A stretch of DNA of 64,000 bases from Aphrocallistes beatrix (GCA_963281255.1 OY725498.1:248001-312000), one strand, 5' to 3'. Counted from the first letter of the stretch, positions 43,047 through 52,910 are shown. Made by a program: numbers and translations. The notes: generated from the sequence alone by a model not told the origin.

Positions 43047-43325
43047 CATTTGGTGTTACAAGCCTTGGCCCATTGGGTCTCCTCCGTCCTCAGTCTCGTA
43101 GTAGGATCCTTCTTCATGAGACTGAGAACCCTCGACCACTCTAACCAGTGCCACATCAACCGTAATCGGCAGCACACAGAATCAGTGATTCCACAGAGAA
43201 TTTCATTTGGTGTTACGAGACTTGGACCATTGTGTCTTCTCCCATCCGAGAGAACCTGGCCCTACTCCGTCCTCAGTCGTATCCACCACTTTAACCAGTG
43301 TCCACATCAACAGTAATCGGTACCA
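43047..43325. repeat. Two imperfect direct repeats of about 125 bp
   Basis: Units near 43047 and 43204 both contain TTCATTTGGTGTTACRAG, GTCCTCAGTC, ACCAGTG and TCAAC(C/A)GTAATCGG. GC-richer than the surroundings. No coding frame or tRNA fold recognised. Confidence 0.6.
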
Positions 43326-43623
43326 CTCCAGGACAGTGAATTGAAAATAATTGACAAATGTGACTATTCATAAAATATTTATACTTATTCTTGTGTATTG
43401 AATAGCCAATCAACTGTTTCCTCCTGGAGTTCACTAGAATCATTTACATGTATCGTATTTTGTCGAATATATTCAGAGCTATATTCTGATTGATTCGGAC
43501 CTATTAGACCTAATTGTCTTGTGTATTAAAACTCATGGATTCTAGTTTGTTTGTATTTGTCATAACTACAATGATCAGAGTGACTACATTGACAATTTTA
43601 CTGAATTATAGCTTACTTTCATA

Positions 43624-43800
43624 CATGCCAACTTGAGCCACGATAAAAGCGGGACGCGGTATTGAATTTCGCGGGACACAATAGAAAAGTTTAATACATA
43701 GAATGCAAAAAAGCGGGATATAATAGAGAAATTTCATGTAAAATCGGGACACAGAAAATTACCTCAATAAAAGGGTGAAAAAAGTGGGACAGTTGGCATG
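43624..43800. mobile_element. CATGCCAACT-family MITE, copy 8
   Basis: Clean ends CATGCCAACTTGAGCCAC and GTGGGACAGTTGGCATG with TA on both sides. Confidence 0.87.
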
Positions 43801-43964
43801 TATGTAGTTTATTTATTCATTATCGCAATTATTTACTTTTTACAATAAATTAATCACTTTTGATTTCAATTTAATTCCATTCATATATCAATTTTTATTT
43901 TGTTACTATGTCAGGATTTGGATTTGGATTTGGATCTTGTCAAGTTGGGATCTATGCCCTATTC

Positions 43965-44120
43965 ATACTAGTCAACCGTAATGTTAAATCCCTGGATCTG
44001 ATTGGCTAACACATTTTGACACTGTTAGAGAAAAGGTGTAAAATTGTGTATAATTAATACCCAGGTTCAAATCTCCAACATATAAGGAATATATGGTCCA
44101 AATTTGGTACAATTATTCGC
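43965..44120. mobile_element. Repeat K fragment
   Basis: CAACCGTAATGTTAAATCCC, CCCAGGTTCAAATCTCC and ATATATGGTCCAAATTTGG match the K interior. Confidence 0.55.
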
Positions 44121-44422
44121 TTCTGTTTTGAATCTTCTATTGTTCAATAAGATTGAGAGATATGCAATTTTACCCAGGAAGTATATATTCTACACATTCC
44201 ATATCTTTCATTGTGTTACTAAGATCTAATTTAAGTATTATATTCACTCTTTACCTTCAGCAATTAAATAACTCCAAATATGGTATATCTGTTAATACAT
44301 TATGGAGGTGTCAGATTATAGATATATTTCCACATCACCATATCATTGCATAGAAACTTATGGAATGTATTCTCATTCCTTACCAACTGATTAGCACTGA
44401 GTTATGTGTGTTCTATTAATAG

Positions 44423-44537
44423 CATCAGAACATGATGACATCCTAGCCTACTTCCTACAGCAAGGGAGATCTGATGTCCTAGTTACCTGTAAGGACAATG
44501 AGAATGCAACTCCAGCACATGATGCAGTGGAGTATGG
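44423..44537 (+). CDS. Orphan ankyrin-repeat exon
   Basis: A 115-nt open segment between an acceptor (TTCTATTAATAG) and a donor (TATGG/GTGAGT). It reads ASEHDDILAYFLQQGRSDV then CKDNENATPAHDAVEYG, which is the ankyrin pattern of helix pair, loop and (T)PxHxAxxxG. Phase is 1 at the start and 2 at the end. No neighbouring exon of the same gene was found within several kb on either side. It may be an exon of a gene with very long introns or a stranded relic. Confidence 0.5.
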
Positions 44538-45264
44538 GTGAGTGGATCAAGTATTCAGTTCTGACAGACAATGCACAAACCTGTCATAACTGTCAATACG
44601 GAAGTAACCAATAGGATGAGTGTAAATAAATAATTTTGAACATCAGACATGGGACGGTTATGGTTGCCCTACTTTTGGTGAGGCGCCTGATGGGTAAGCT
44701 GGACTGCCAATGCAGAAAATATTTATACTCCACCATTCCTCACATATCATTTTGCAATGCAGTCACAAGAAATTTAACCAAAATGATCTGAATTAGTCTA
44801 AAAATAGAAATATCAAGTCATTCTAGTCCTTTTAGGTCAATAATACTTATATTTCGTTCATTTTCTGACTATTTTGATCAAATTGTTGCTAACATAGCTG
44901 ATCCGAAATTTACTTTCTAGTTCAATTCAGGTCAAGTCAAGAAACGACCTTAAGACAAGCTAAATTTTGTCCAGAAAATCTCTCTCTTAATACTTCCCTC
45001 AAATTAAAAGTTTGAATGGGAAGATACTTTTCTGAATTTTAACTTCCATTCCCCACTTCCCCACTGTAGAGGTCCATTTGTATGGAAACGAATAAAGATG
45101 GCTCAAATTTGCCCCCATAAAGTAGAAACCACACATATAGTCTACTGTATTGCCTCTTCCATTTACTACTATATGGCTAACTACAGTGTCTGCTCATCAA
45201 TCATAACACATCTGTCAATGGATTATCTTGGAGTATGAGAAGCTCCTTTACGCGTATGCTTTTA

Positions 45265-45405
45265 ACTCGAAAGTGTTTAGGAGCGTGAAAATTTAGAAAT
45301 TTGCCCTATATTATAATGGTATTTATATATTTAGGCTTATGAGATGTATGAGTTTGAGACTAGGAGCGTATCTCTGGAAGACTGTACATATAGTACCATG
45401 TTATT
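45265..45405. repeat. Paralogue of SPRTN intron 3 sequence, without MITE insertions
   Basis: CGAAAGTGTTTAGGA and TTTGAGACTAGGAGC(G/T)TATCTC match 3998-4020 and about 4435-4515. In the SPRTN copy two MITEs (4029-4215 and 4248-4433) separate these parts; here they are nearly contiguous. Confidence 0.6.
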
Positions 45406-45631
45406 TGTTCTCTTCTTTCCTTCCAAAACAATCCCACCAGAAGAATCATAGAGAGCGATAGCGGGACAGCTATAGCAAGTTCTGGAATAAATAGGGAGGG
45501 AGGAAATACGATAGGAGCTGCATGTTCGAGAAAACGACAGGCCAAAGAAAAGGCAAAGAGAACAATGCTTTGAAGCAAAGACACTGCTAACTATTATTTG
45601 GAAAGGACAGAATGATGGAACATAAATAATT

Positions 45632-45763
45632 GGGGGATGCCTAATTTACGGGAAGAGATGGCATGCCGTCCCGTAAATTAGGCATCTTGACTCGTCGTCC
45701 AGTAGATTAGGTACCTAGATTTTCCGGGATGGTCCCGTCCCGTCCCGTAAATTAGGCATGCCC
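45632..45763. mobile_element. MULE-like MITE (GGGCATGCC), copy 2
   Basis: Ends GGGGATGCCTAATTTACGGG and CGTAAATTAGGCATGCCC with a 9-bp duplication AAATA(A/T)TTG on each side (45623-45631, 45764-45772). Confidence 0.82.
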
Positions 45764-46161
45764 AAATATTTGACCCTTAAAAGGTTCCCCAATTCATAAA
45801 AGCTTTCGAGTTATGCCTGTAAAATGTATGAATATTTTCAACTTAAAAATAAGATGTACATGTAATATTATATATTGTAAAAATAGACCAAATATTGTTA
45901 TACAAACAAATAGTTTCAAATCAGAAAAGAGTTCAAACAAGTTTATAACTTACAAAGTAACCTATAGCTAAATATACATATAATACACAGAAGCAGTCAT
46001 TTGTAATACATCTTGAACTGCTCAAGCAAATCAGAATCTATGAAATAGCAGACTATATCCAATAATACACTACACGCACTTCCAATGATACTCCCAAGGA
46101 ATCAATAACAAACGAAGGGTCAACAAAAGAAAATGCGTATTTTATGAAAGTTGCCATACTT
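45764..46161. other. 3' flank of the IFI6/27-like gene
   Basis: AT-rich; nothing recognised. Confidence 0.45.
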
Positions 46162-46665
46162 TCACCACACACAGGTCCATGTGTTATTATAGTATAAGTT
46201 CCAGAGTACAGCTCCTATACCGCCAATTATTTTGCCATAGAATCCAGCGATTCCCCGAGCTCCGATACTCTGGAGGATAGAGAACAGAGATCCAGGAGCA
46301 GTGAACGGAGTTTGTATGAAAGCTGCAAAGCTTTCAGCTACAATGCCAGCTGGACCAAACCCGATAGCAGTCAGTAGTGCAACTATGAGATATTTACCTA
46401 CGAGAGCACCGCCAATGGTAGATAAGATCTTGTAGAGAATCTGGCAGGGATCTATGTAATTATAGATTAAATCCCAGAGCACATCTTTACCTATAATTAT
46501 GCTCCCGAAGAATCTGGAAATAATTCTTCGAGCTACGATACTCGGAAGAATGGCGAACAGAGATCCGGGAGCAGTGAACGGAGTTTCATAGTCTTCTTCT
46601 CGTGCTTCAAGCAACGCAGTAAATATAACAATGGTCACGAGAGCAGTCAGGACTCGAGGAGTCAT
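46162..46665 (-). CDS. IFI6/IFI27 (ISG12)-like small membrane protein
   Basis: Intronless, 167 residues. Signal peptide (LTALVTIVIFTALLEA), then GALVGKYLIVALLTAIGFGP with AGIVAESFAAFIQ and GSLFSILQSIGARGIAGFYG and KIIGGIGAVLW. This is the ISG12 pattern (GFxxAGIxxxSxAA ... GSxxxxLQSxGAxG). A second, partial copy of the end motif sits before it: TPFTAPGSLFAILPSIVARR at about 28-47 repeats TPFTAPGSLFSILQSIGARG at about 120-139. Vertebrate members are interferon-induced hydrophobic proteins of mitochondria, ER or nuclear envelope, linked to apoptosis and antiviral response. Whether this copy is inducible cannot be seen. It lies between the NLR and LAMP clusters. Family call is based on motif spacing. 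Confidence 0.75.
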   Translation of the reverse strand: MTPRVLTALVTIVIFTALLEAREEDYETPFTAPGSLFAILPSIVARRIISRFFGSIIIGKDVLWDLIYNYIDPCQILYKILSTIGGALVGKYLIVALLTAIGFGPAGIVAESFAAFIQTPFTAPGSLFSILQSIGARGIAGFYGKIIGGIGAVLWNLYYNNTWTCVW

Positions 46666-46820
46666 CTATACAAAATAATCTAATGAAAAGTATTTTTACA
46701 AAAAGAAAAAGGATAGTAGCATATGAGTTAAAGTTATCTACATTTATGAAAAGTGGGGCACCTTCCAACTTATTAGTTATGCCCCCCCATTTGGTAAAGG
46801 TTACTTCTATGATATGCATA

Positions 46821-47231
46821 CATGTTAACTTGAACCATGGCAAAAGCGGGACGCAGCTTAGAATTTGGTGGAACATGCCGGGACGAAATAGAAAGTTATT
46901 AAATATATACGTAATTCATAAAAGCGGGACAGAATAGATAAATCTCATGCAAAAACGGACATTCGTGATAGCAGATCAAGTGAAAAGTAGGACGTCCCGA
47001 CCAGGCTTTCATCCAGGCGTACTGGGCGAGCCTAGAGGCGGGTATTTGATCCCATGGATCATAATTAGGCGTATGATTTTTTGAGGTTAGGCGCGCAGCA
47101 TAAAACATATATAAAAATGCTATATAAAAGTGAGTCTAGGCGCGTAGAAAAATGGTGGTGCCCATTTAGGCGTATGACTTTGGAAAGTTGGATGAAACTC
47201 TGGTCCCGACGAAAACAGGACCGTTGGCATG
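46821..47231. mobile_element. CATGCCAACT-family MITE, copy 9, split by a hAT MITE
   Basis: Starts CATGTTAACTTGAACCATGG and ends GACCGTTGGCATG. The hAT MITE 47002-47202 sits inside its CGTCCCGAC arm. Confidence 0.82.
47002..47202. mobile_element. hAT MITE (CAGGCTTTCATCC), copy 2, nested
   Basis: Ends CAGGCTTTCATCC and GGATGAAACTCTG with a perfect 8-bp duplication GTCCCGAC at 46994-47001 and 47203-47210. Very similar to 6458-6662. Confidence 0.93.
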
Positions 47232-47536
47232 TCTGAGTATGGCCATTGGGAAAAGTTTCGGAGGGGTGCATGGCCCTATGATCCCCCTGGGTGGCCTGCG
47301 GGCAGGCTCTGCAGGCCCATTGGCTACGCCTATAGTGCCACACCCTGGCTACACCTCTGTAGAAACCCCTGCTCTACACCATTACACAAATAATACTATT
47401 TATTATTATAATCAAAATGAGACTTTTTAGGGGAAACATGTATCAATAAAATCCGGAAAGAGGTTAGTTTCAAATAATCTCTAAAAATACGACAAGTCTA
47501 GTATATATACACAATCTATTTATAGTAGCAGAGGTG
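47232..47536. other. 3' flank of LAMP-like 2
   Basis: A GC-richer patch at 47250-47360 with no convincing frame, then AT-rich DNA. No gene seen. Confidence 0.4.
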
Positions 47537-48409
47537 TTAGGTGAGCCTTTCATATCCTCCCTTCTTCTGAGTGTAACACCTCCCGATCACGTACGCTACT
47601 AGAACGAGTAACACGAGCCCAGCCAATGCACACCCAACGATGATCGGAATGTATTGGAATGTCTCACTATTCACACAGTTAGCTTCAGAACCGAAGCTAT
47701 TTTTAGTACCAAAAGTCCCGAACGCTCTAATTGTGTAGTCTGACATTTTAAGTGTTGCAGATGTGTCGTTGGAGTTGTTGGTATTTAACCTGAGAGTAAG
47801 GGGAGAAACGCAAGTATATGATTGGTCTTTATTGGCTCCGAATGTGGCATTATGTGTAAAGTCTGAAAAAAAATTTTTTGTTCCATTTGAGAAGGAAACA
47901 GCTGATATGTACCACTCATCTTTAGTTTTGTAAAAAGTGTCCTTTGCTGCATCCAAATTCAAACGAAATTGAATCGTGAGGTTATAATTGCCTGTATTAT
48001 CTGACCAATCAATTGTCATGCTTGAAACTTTATATACATTTGCCACTTTGTCAGGAGGACACATTCCAGACACTTTTCTCATTTCAATAGTTTTGGATGG
48101 AACAAGGACAGCAATGGTATTTCCAAATGTTACATTCAGATGAGATAGACACATCTTAACACAAGCTATGTTAGATGTATTTGTGGTGTTAACTTGATAA
48201 CATGGCTTATCGGGTTGAAGTATAGGAATTGGAGAATGTGTCGGTGTCGGAATCAAGGTGGTGTGAGATTGTGTCGCGGTAGAGGGAACAATTGTAGTCA
48301 TGATGGAACTACTGAGAGGAAATGGAACCCTCGTGAAGTTACCATCCTGTCCTGATACGAGGAATATGTGGCACAAAAGTGGGAGAATGTATGTAAAGGA
48401 GTAATGCAT
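47537..48409 (-). CDS. LAMP-like lysosomal membrane glycoprotein 2
   Basis: Intronless, 290 residues. Signal peptide HYSFTYILPLLCHIFLVSG, a Thr/Ser/Pro mucin-type hinge to about residue 70, then one LAMP-like luminal domain with cysteines in CYQVN, CVKMC, GMCPP, YTCVSPL and the ANCVNS loop, about ten N-glycosylation sites, and the YTIRAFGTF segment. The transmembrane helix is IPIIVGCALAGLVLLVLVAY. The tail ends GGYERLT. GYERL is a classical GYxxPhi lysosomal sorting signal at the right distance from the membrane. Same strand as two further paralogues downstream of it. An 18-bp minisatellite lies just upstream. Confidence 0.85.
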   Translation of the reverse strand: MHYSFTYILPLLCHIFLVSGQDGNFTRVPFPLSSSIMTTIVPSTATQSHTTLIPTPTHSPIPILQPDKPCYQVNTTNTSNIACVKMCLSHLNVTFGNTIAVLVPSKTIEMRKVSGMCPPDKVANVYKVSSMTIDWSDNTGNYNLTIQFRLNLDAAKDTFYKTKDEWYISAVSFSNGTKNFFSDFTHNATFGANKDQSYTCVSPLTLRLNTNNSNDTSATLKMSDYTIRAFGTFGTKNSFGSEANCVNSETFQYIPIIVGCALAGLVLLVLVAYVIGRCYTQKKGGYERLT

Positions 48410-48424
48410 CCTGCTAAATAGAAT

Positions 48425-48600
48425 AATTGCTAATTATAGAATAATTGGTATTTATAGAATAATTGGTATTTATAGAATAATTGGTATTTATAGAATAATT
48501 GGTATTTATAGAATAATTGCTATTTATAGAATAATTGGTATTTATAAAATAATTGCTATTTATAGAATAAATGCTATTTATAGAAATATTGAATAGCGTG
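48425..48600. repeat. 18-bp minisatellite upstream of LAMP-like 2
   Basis: About nine units of AATTGGTATTTATAGAAT with small variations. It starts about 15 bp upstream of the LAMP-like 2 ATG, so it lies in the promoter or 5' UTR. Confidence 0.9.
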
Positions 48601-48687
48601 TCAGAGCTGGATTGGCTACCTGCGTAAACAATTGCACAAAACACAAACAACAATAACACAACAAAGCAGACTTAATACTCAGTACTA

Positions 48688-49188
48688 ATGAGAACTTCGT
48701 TAATACGAACACCAGGGATGGTCGAAATTTGTTTGTATTATCGGAATTCGCATTAACTTGAGTGATTTATGTATTTTCCTCCGTATGGGACAGAGTTGCA
48801 CGCGGGCCGACTTTTCTTATCGGCCCGCGGGCTGTGTGGGCCGGAAATCTTGGCAGATCTTGGCAGACTCCCTGCGATGACAACCGAGACGATGTTTTTA
48901 ACTGTCACGAGGTACGAATTAAGGAATACTTACGTAAATGGAACTTTGTTAGTTTCCACTTATTTGTGTTTGCAGAAACTCACTCCCATAAAAGGATTCC
49001 CTAAGTGTCTCTCTATAGTTAGTGACTTACAAAGTGGGTCAAAAATATTTATGCGGGCTTCTTGCGGGCCGGATTAACCTTAAAATTGCGGGCCGCGGTT
49101 ACAAATTTCGGCCCGCGTGCAACTCTGGTACGGGATAAAATAGCTCTTCGAATTATCCGGAATTCGTATTAAAGAGGTTCTACTGTAT
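48688..49188. mobile_element. TA-target element (AATACGAACACCAGGGATGG), split by a hAT-like element
   Basis: Left arm TTCGTTAATACGAACACCAG, right arm ATTCGTATTAAAGAGGTTC then TACTG and TA. Related to 4248-4433. The block 48791-49127 is a later insertion. Confidence 0.72.
48791..49127. mobile_element. hAT-like element (CAGAGTTGCACGCGGGCC), nested
   Basis: Ends CAGAGTTGCACGCGGGCCG and CGGCCCGCGTGCAACTCTG with 8-bp flanks GTATGGGA / GTACGGGA. Confidence 0.87.
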
Positions 49189-49367
49189 TCAATAGAGTAT
49201 CGTTCAGTTCAGTAGACTCTAAGACACGAGATTATATTATGCTCTGAAACTGGATATGGCACTATTAAACTGGATATAAGGTATCACCATAATATTAAGG
49301 TTAGCCCTTATTCTCGTTGAGTCTATATTATCAATGCCCTTATAAGGAAATATTATAGTGGCTACTA
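49189..49367. other. Short AT-rich spacer
   Basis: Nothing recognised. Confidence 0.4.
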
Positions 49368-49755
49368 TTTTTAGTGCAGTTCCTAGTATAGATGCCTTGT
49401 GTCAAGATTGACGTGCGAATTCCGTCTGCTCGCTCCTGGAAATTCTATTGGACCAAATCTGGATTATGTAATCTTTATATGGTGGAGATTTGAACCTGGG
49501 TCCAAATTCTGGAAAATTTCACACGTTTTCACCAGAGGTGTCAAAATGTATAGCCAATCAGAATCCAGGGATTTAACATTACAGTTGGGATTATACCTAA
49601 CTCAAAGAATATAAATAAATCATAATGACTCCCCTAAACTTGAAATCTGATTGTTTGACATGGATAAATTTGTTTAACGCAATTAAGAATGTATATTATA
49701 CACATGCCCTATGAGTCACTTAATGGAGCTGCACTATCAGTCTGTCGACTGTTTT
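49368..49755. mobile_element. Repeat K, internally deleted copy with both ends
   Basis: Begins TTTTTAGTGCAGTTCCTAG and finishes ATGGAGCTGCACTATCAGTC then TGTCGACTG. It shows the two K end types on one 390-bp element. Confidence 0.7.
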
Positions 49756-49779
49756 CATTCGTATTTATAGTAGCTACTA

Positions 49780-50184
49780 TAGTAGACGTCGGATATAAGA
49801 ACATTCTACTAGAAAACGGTAGACATATACCCCATATAAGTTATGCCGGTTATAAAAACATAATATGCAGTTCCCAACGGTGTTCTTATAGGGCATGCCT
49901 AATTTCAGGGACGGGACGGGTTAAGATGCCTAATTTCCGGGAAGGGACGGCATCCCGTTCCGGGAATTAGGTATCTTAACCCGTCCCGTCCCGGAAATTA
50001 GGCATTTTAACCCGTCCCGTCCCGGAAATTAGGCATCTTAACCCGTCCCCTCCAGGAAATTAGGTGCCTTTTCTGTCCCGTCCCGGAGATTAGGCATCTT
50101 GACTCGTCCCGTCCCGGAAATTAGGTACCTTTCTGTCCCGTCCCGGAAATTAGGCATGCCCGTTCTTATAACCGACATCCACTG
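49780..50184. mobile_element. TA-target element (AGTAGACGTCGG), split by a MULE-like MITE
   Basis: Outer arms AGTAGACGTCGGATATAAGA and TCTTATAACCGACATCCACTG, flanked by TA. The block 49891-50161 interrupts it. Confidence 0.75.
49891..50161. mobile_element. MULE-like MITE (GGGCATGCC), copy 3, with internal array
   Basis: Ends GGGCATGCCTAATTTCAGGG and CCCGGAAATTAGGCATGCCC, with a perfect 9-bp duplication GTTCTTATA (49882-49890, 50162-50170). Inside, six or more tandem units of CCCGTCCCGGAAATTAGGCA spaced about 31 bp. Confidence 0.9.
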
Positions 50185-50393
50185 TATTTTTATATCTTCT
50201 AGAAATGTAATTATACGGAGTTTACACTATAGTATCAATACATTAGTAAACATATGTTCAAGAGGAGCCAGTAAACACAAACAATCTCTAAAGCAAGCTT
50301 AAAACAAACAACAACAAAAGGGATAAACAGCACTAAAATCAGAATAATTCCAAATCCTTACATATAAAACATTCCAATGACACGGTTAGGTAA

Positions 50394-51362
50394 CTATGTC
50401 AGCCTTTCATACTGTCCTTTCTTCTTTGCGCGGAATCGACCAATCACGTACAAGACAAGCAGAATGATGACGAACCCCGCCAAAACACACGCCACTATTA
50501 TTGGCACAAACTGGGGAATGCCACTTGGGACACAATCATCGAAATATTTGAAATTGTTGCCAGTCAAATTCAATGCGAATGGTTGTACGGTGTATGAGGA
50601 TAGAGTTATATTGGTTCCAGTTACATTTGATAGTTTATTTGGTTCCTGTGTTAGTTCCAATGTTAAGTTGTTGCTACAGGTGTAAGCTTGTCTGATCTGA
50701 GCAGAAATAGTTTCAGTTTCATTTAAATGCACAGTGTAGCTATAATTAGAATTATTGTTATATAAATAGCTCACAGAGTCCAAGTACCAGGTGTCTAAGG
50801 CGCCATATCTCCCTGAGTGAGGTGATTGGTTGAGGAGAAAAGAGAAAGTCAGCTGATGCGAAATTTTAGAAGTCTTCGTCCACCTCAAACTAATTTTAGA
50901 ACTCGCTAGACCACCTGGAATAATCACAGGACACTTCCCGATTATGGTAACATTACTTGGACCAGGGACGAGGACAAGTTTTGGTACACCTTTCAATGTT
51001 AGATTCGTGGTTATATTGATAGAGCTACTGACACATAATTTCACACATGGGTTAGTGTTTTTTGTGGCGTTGAGAGTGTAACAGAAAGGGAAAGTTGGTT
51101 TGAAAGGAGGAGGTGTGGATGTAGGAGTGGGAGTGGGCATAATCGTACTATGCGTGTTAGATGGAATCAACGTAGTAACCATCGTGAAATCAGAAAATGT
51201 CGAGGAGGGGGCAATTGAAGAGGAAGAGACAATTGAAGAGGAGGGGACAATTGATTTGGAAGGAGCTGTCGTAGAAACAATTGGGTAATAGGTGAAGTTG
51301 CACTTAGCTTGGTGATTCGCTGCTAAAAATAACGACACACACAGAAGTATGCGAGCAAACAT
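50394..51362 (-). CDS. LAMP-like lysosomal membrane glycoprotein 3
   Basis: Intronless, 322 residues. Signal peptide FARILLCVSLFLAANHQAKC, then a Ser/Thr/Pro-rich hinge with repeated VPSSSI units (residues about 30-90), then a LAMP-like domain: FCYTLNATK, CVKLCVSSS, GKCPVII, YTCSNNLTLEL, YTVQPFALNL and DDCVPSG, with more than ten N-glycosylation sites. Transmembrane helix FVPIIVACVLAGFVIILLVLYV. The tail ends KKKGQYERLT, a YxxPhi signal (YERL) for lysosomal delivery. The domain is nearly identical at DNA level to LAMP-like 4, so the two are recent duplicates or have been converted. The Ser-rich hinge is longer here. Confidence 0.85.
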   Translation of the reverse strand: MFARILLCVSLFLAANHQAKCNFTYYPIVSTTAPSKSIVPSSSIVSSSSIAPSSTFSDFTMVTTLIPSNTHSTIMPTPTPTSTPPPFKPTFPFCYTLNATKNTNPCVKLCVSSSINITTNLTLKGVPKLVLVPGPSNVTIIGKCPVIIPGGLASSKISLRWTKTSKISHQLTFSFLLNQSPHSGRYGALDTWYLDSVSYLYNNNSNYSYTVHLNETETISAQIRQAYTCSNNLTLELTQEPNKLSNVTGTNITLSSYTVQPFALNLTGNNFKYFDDCVPSGIPQFVPIIVACVLAGFVIILLVLYVIGRFRAKKKGQYERLT

Positions 51363-51888
51363 CCTAAGATTATCTACTCAAGCTAAAATAAATAAAGTCC
51401 ATAAAATATATTAATAGAAATGAGAAAATAAAAATATAATTTAAGAGGAATAAAATGGTTTCAGCGACGGAAAGTGGCACAAATATGGCAGATTCTAAGC
51501 ATGGGTTTATCTAGGATTTCCAATCCGGCACTTTTTTGGAGGTGATAAAAGTTATATAGCACCCAAACAGTGGTTTATCTTGTAATTCCAGGGGTGATAG
51601 CAACCCGGGACCAAAATCGAATCACACTGCAAGCACCTTGGCTCCTCGGACGATACCAGACTGGCACCTATAAGTGCCGACCGAGCACCTAGATAAACCC
51701 CTGGTTCTAAGGTGTCACAGACCAAGCAAGGGATCCAATCTAGGAACCTAGTGAGGAACTTTTTTGAGACAAAATTCAAAAGCAAGCACGGATTTATGAA
51801 TCTTGGCTCGACGCCAATCGGACACTTAAATAGAATAACACTTTAAGCACCTTGTCCCCTCGGACAATATCGGCTGCCATCTAGATGC
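51363..51888. other. Upstream of LAMP-like 3
   Basis: Contains CTAAGCATGGGTTTATCTAGG and variant TAAACCCCTGGTTCTAAGG words that suggest an eroded inverted repeat between 51490 and 51720. No gene seen. Confidence 0.35.
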
Positions 51889-52113
51889 CAGGGTTGCCGT
51901 TGGAATGGAATTTCAATTCCTATTCCATTCCCACAGGATTTCTGTGGGAATTCCTACAAAATCCCACAGAAACCCACAGGAAATTCCACGGAGTCTCACA
52001 GGAAATTCCACAGAAACTCATAGCCTTAAAGTCATTCCATTCCCATCCCATATGGGATATGTGGGTTTCCCCCATGGGAATTCCCACAGATTCCAATTCC
52101 CACGGCAAACCTG
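51889..52113. mobile_element. hAT-like element with CCCACAGAAA array, copy 2
   Basis: Ends CAGGGTTGCCGTTGG and CACGGCAAACCTG with flanks CTAGATGC / CTAAATAC. Shares the CACAGGATTTCTGTGGGAAT and CATATGGGA segments of 15557-15792. Confidence 0.78.
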
Positions 52114-52154
52114 CTAAATACACACGAGACCAAGCAGTTCACAAACAAAATATA

Positions 52155-52680
52155 CAGTAGAACCTGTCTATAGCACTCAAGGGAATGGTAGGACCAGAAT
52201 ATATGGTGTCTCTACATGTACTGGATATCACTGATGTACGTACATTACTACTTATGTAACTGATGGTATAAACTAGATTATGGTTCTGAATAGGATCGTA
52301 ATAGACACATGTATGTAGTTCTAAAATGGCCGTTATAGACAGTTTGAAAGCCCGAAAGGAACCGAAATGGGTGGCCACTGGCTGTGTTGTCCGGTGACTG
52401 TTATAGACACATACTTGCCAACTGTCCCGTTTTTGGCGGGACGTCCCACTTTTTTCACTCTTCTATTGAGCTAATTTTCTCGAGTGTCCCGCTTTTATAA
52501 GAGATTTCCCCATTATGTCCCGTTTTTTCTTCTTTGTATAATACATTTCTATTGAGTCCCGCCATGTCCCGCGAAATTCAACGCTGCGTCCCGCTTTTAT
52601 CATGGCTCAAGTTGGAATGTATGTAGACAGGTTCAATATTATAGGAAATCGAACGGGAATGTTCTTAGGATCAGCTCTGA
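52155..52680. mobile_element. TA-flanked element (CAGTGGAACCTG family), copy 2, split
   Basis: Starts CAGTAGAACCTGTCTATAGC after TA; right part (CAGGTTCAATATTATAGG) resumes at about 52627 after a nested CATGCCAACT MITE. Right end eroded. Confidence 0.65.
52414..52619. mobile_element. CATGCCAACT-family MITE, copy 10, nested
   Basis: Starts CTTGCCAACTGTCCCG and ends GGCTCAAGTTGGAATG with TA on both sides. Confidence 0.85.
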
Positions 52681-52910
52681 TTATATATATTTGTATATAT
52701 CCTTTACTTTAATTTCTTAATGTATTTTAACCAAAGTAACTAGAATCAGTGTTAAGACTATAGACATTAATCCTAACTCAAATAAACTCCCACCTAATCC
52801 TATACTCGAGGAGAGTTAACATCTTGTACATATCTACAATGGATATGCAGAATGAATCTAGTTTGCAATATTCTCGTATACCGTGGAGCTATTTCTGGAT
52901 ATTAGAAATA
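52681..52910. other. AT-rich spacer
   Basis: No feature recognised. Confidence 0.4.

Noticed and set aside
45360-45584. Possible small membrane protein on the minus strand (VPLSLSMILLVGLFWKERR)
   Set aside because: Hydrophobic stretch followed by a basic tail resembles a LAMP tail, but no luminal domain or homologous neighbours, and half overlaps a duplicated non-coding sequence. Left out as a gene.
48414-48659. Minus-strand frame encoding SINTNY repeats
   Set aside because: It is the translation of the 18-bp minisatellite, with no other coding support.
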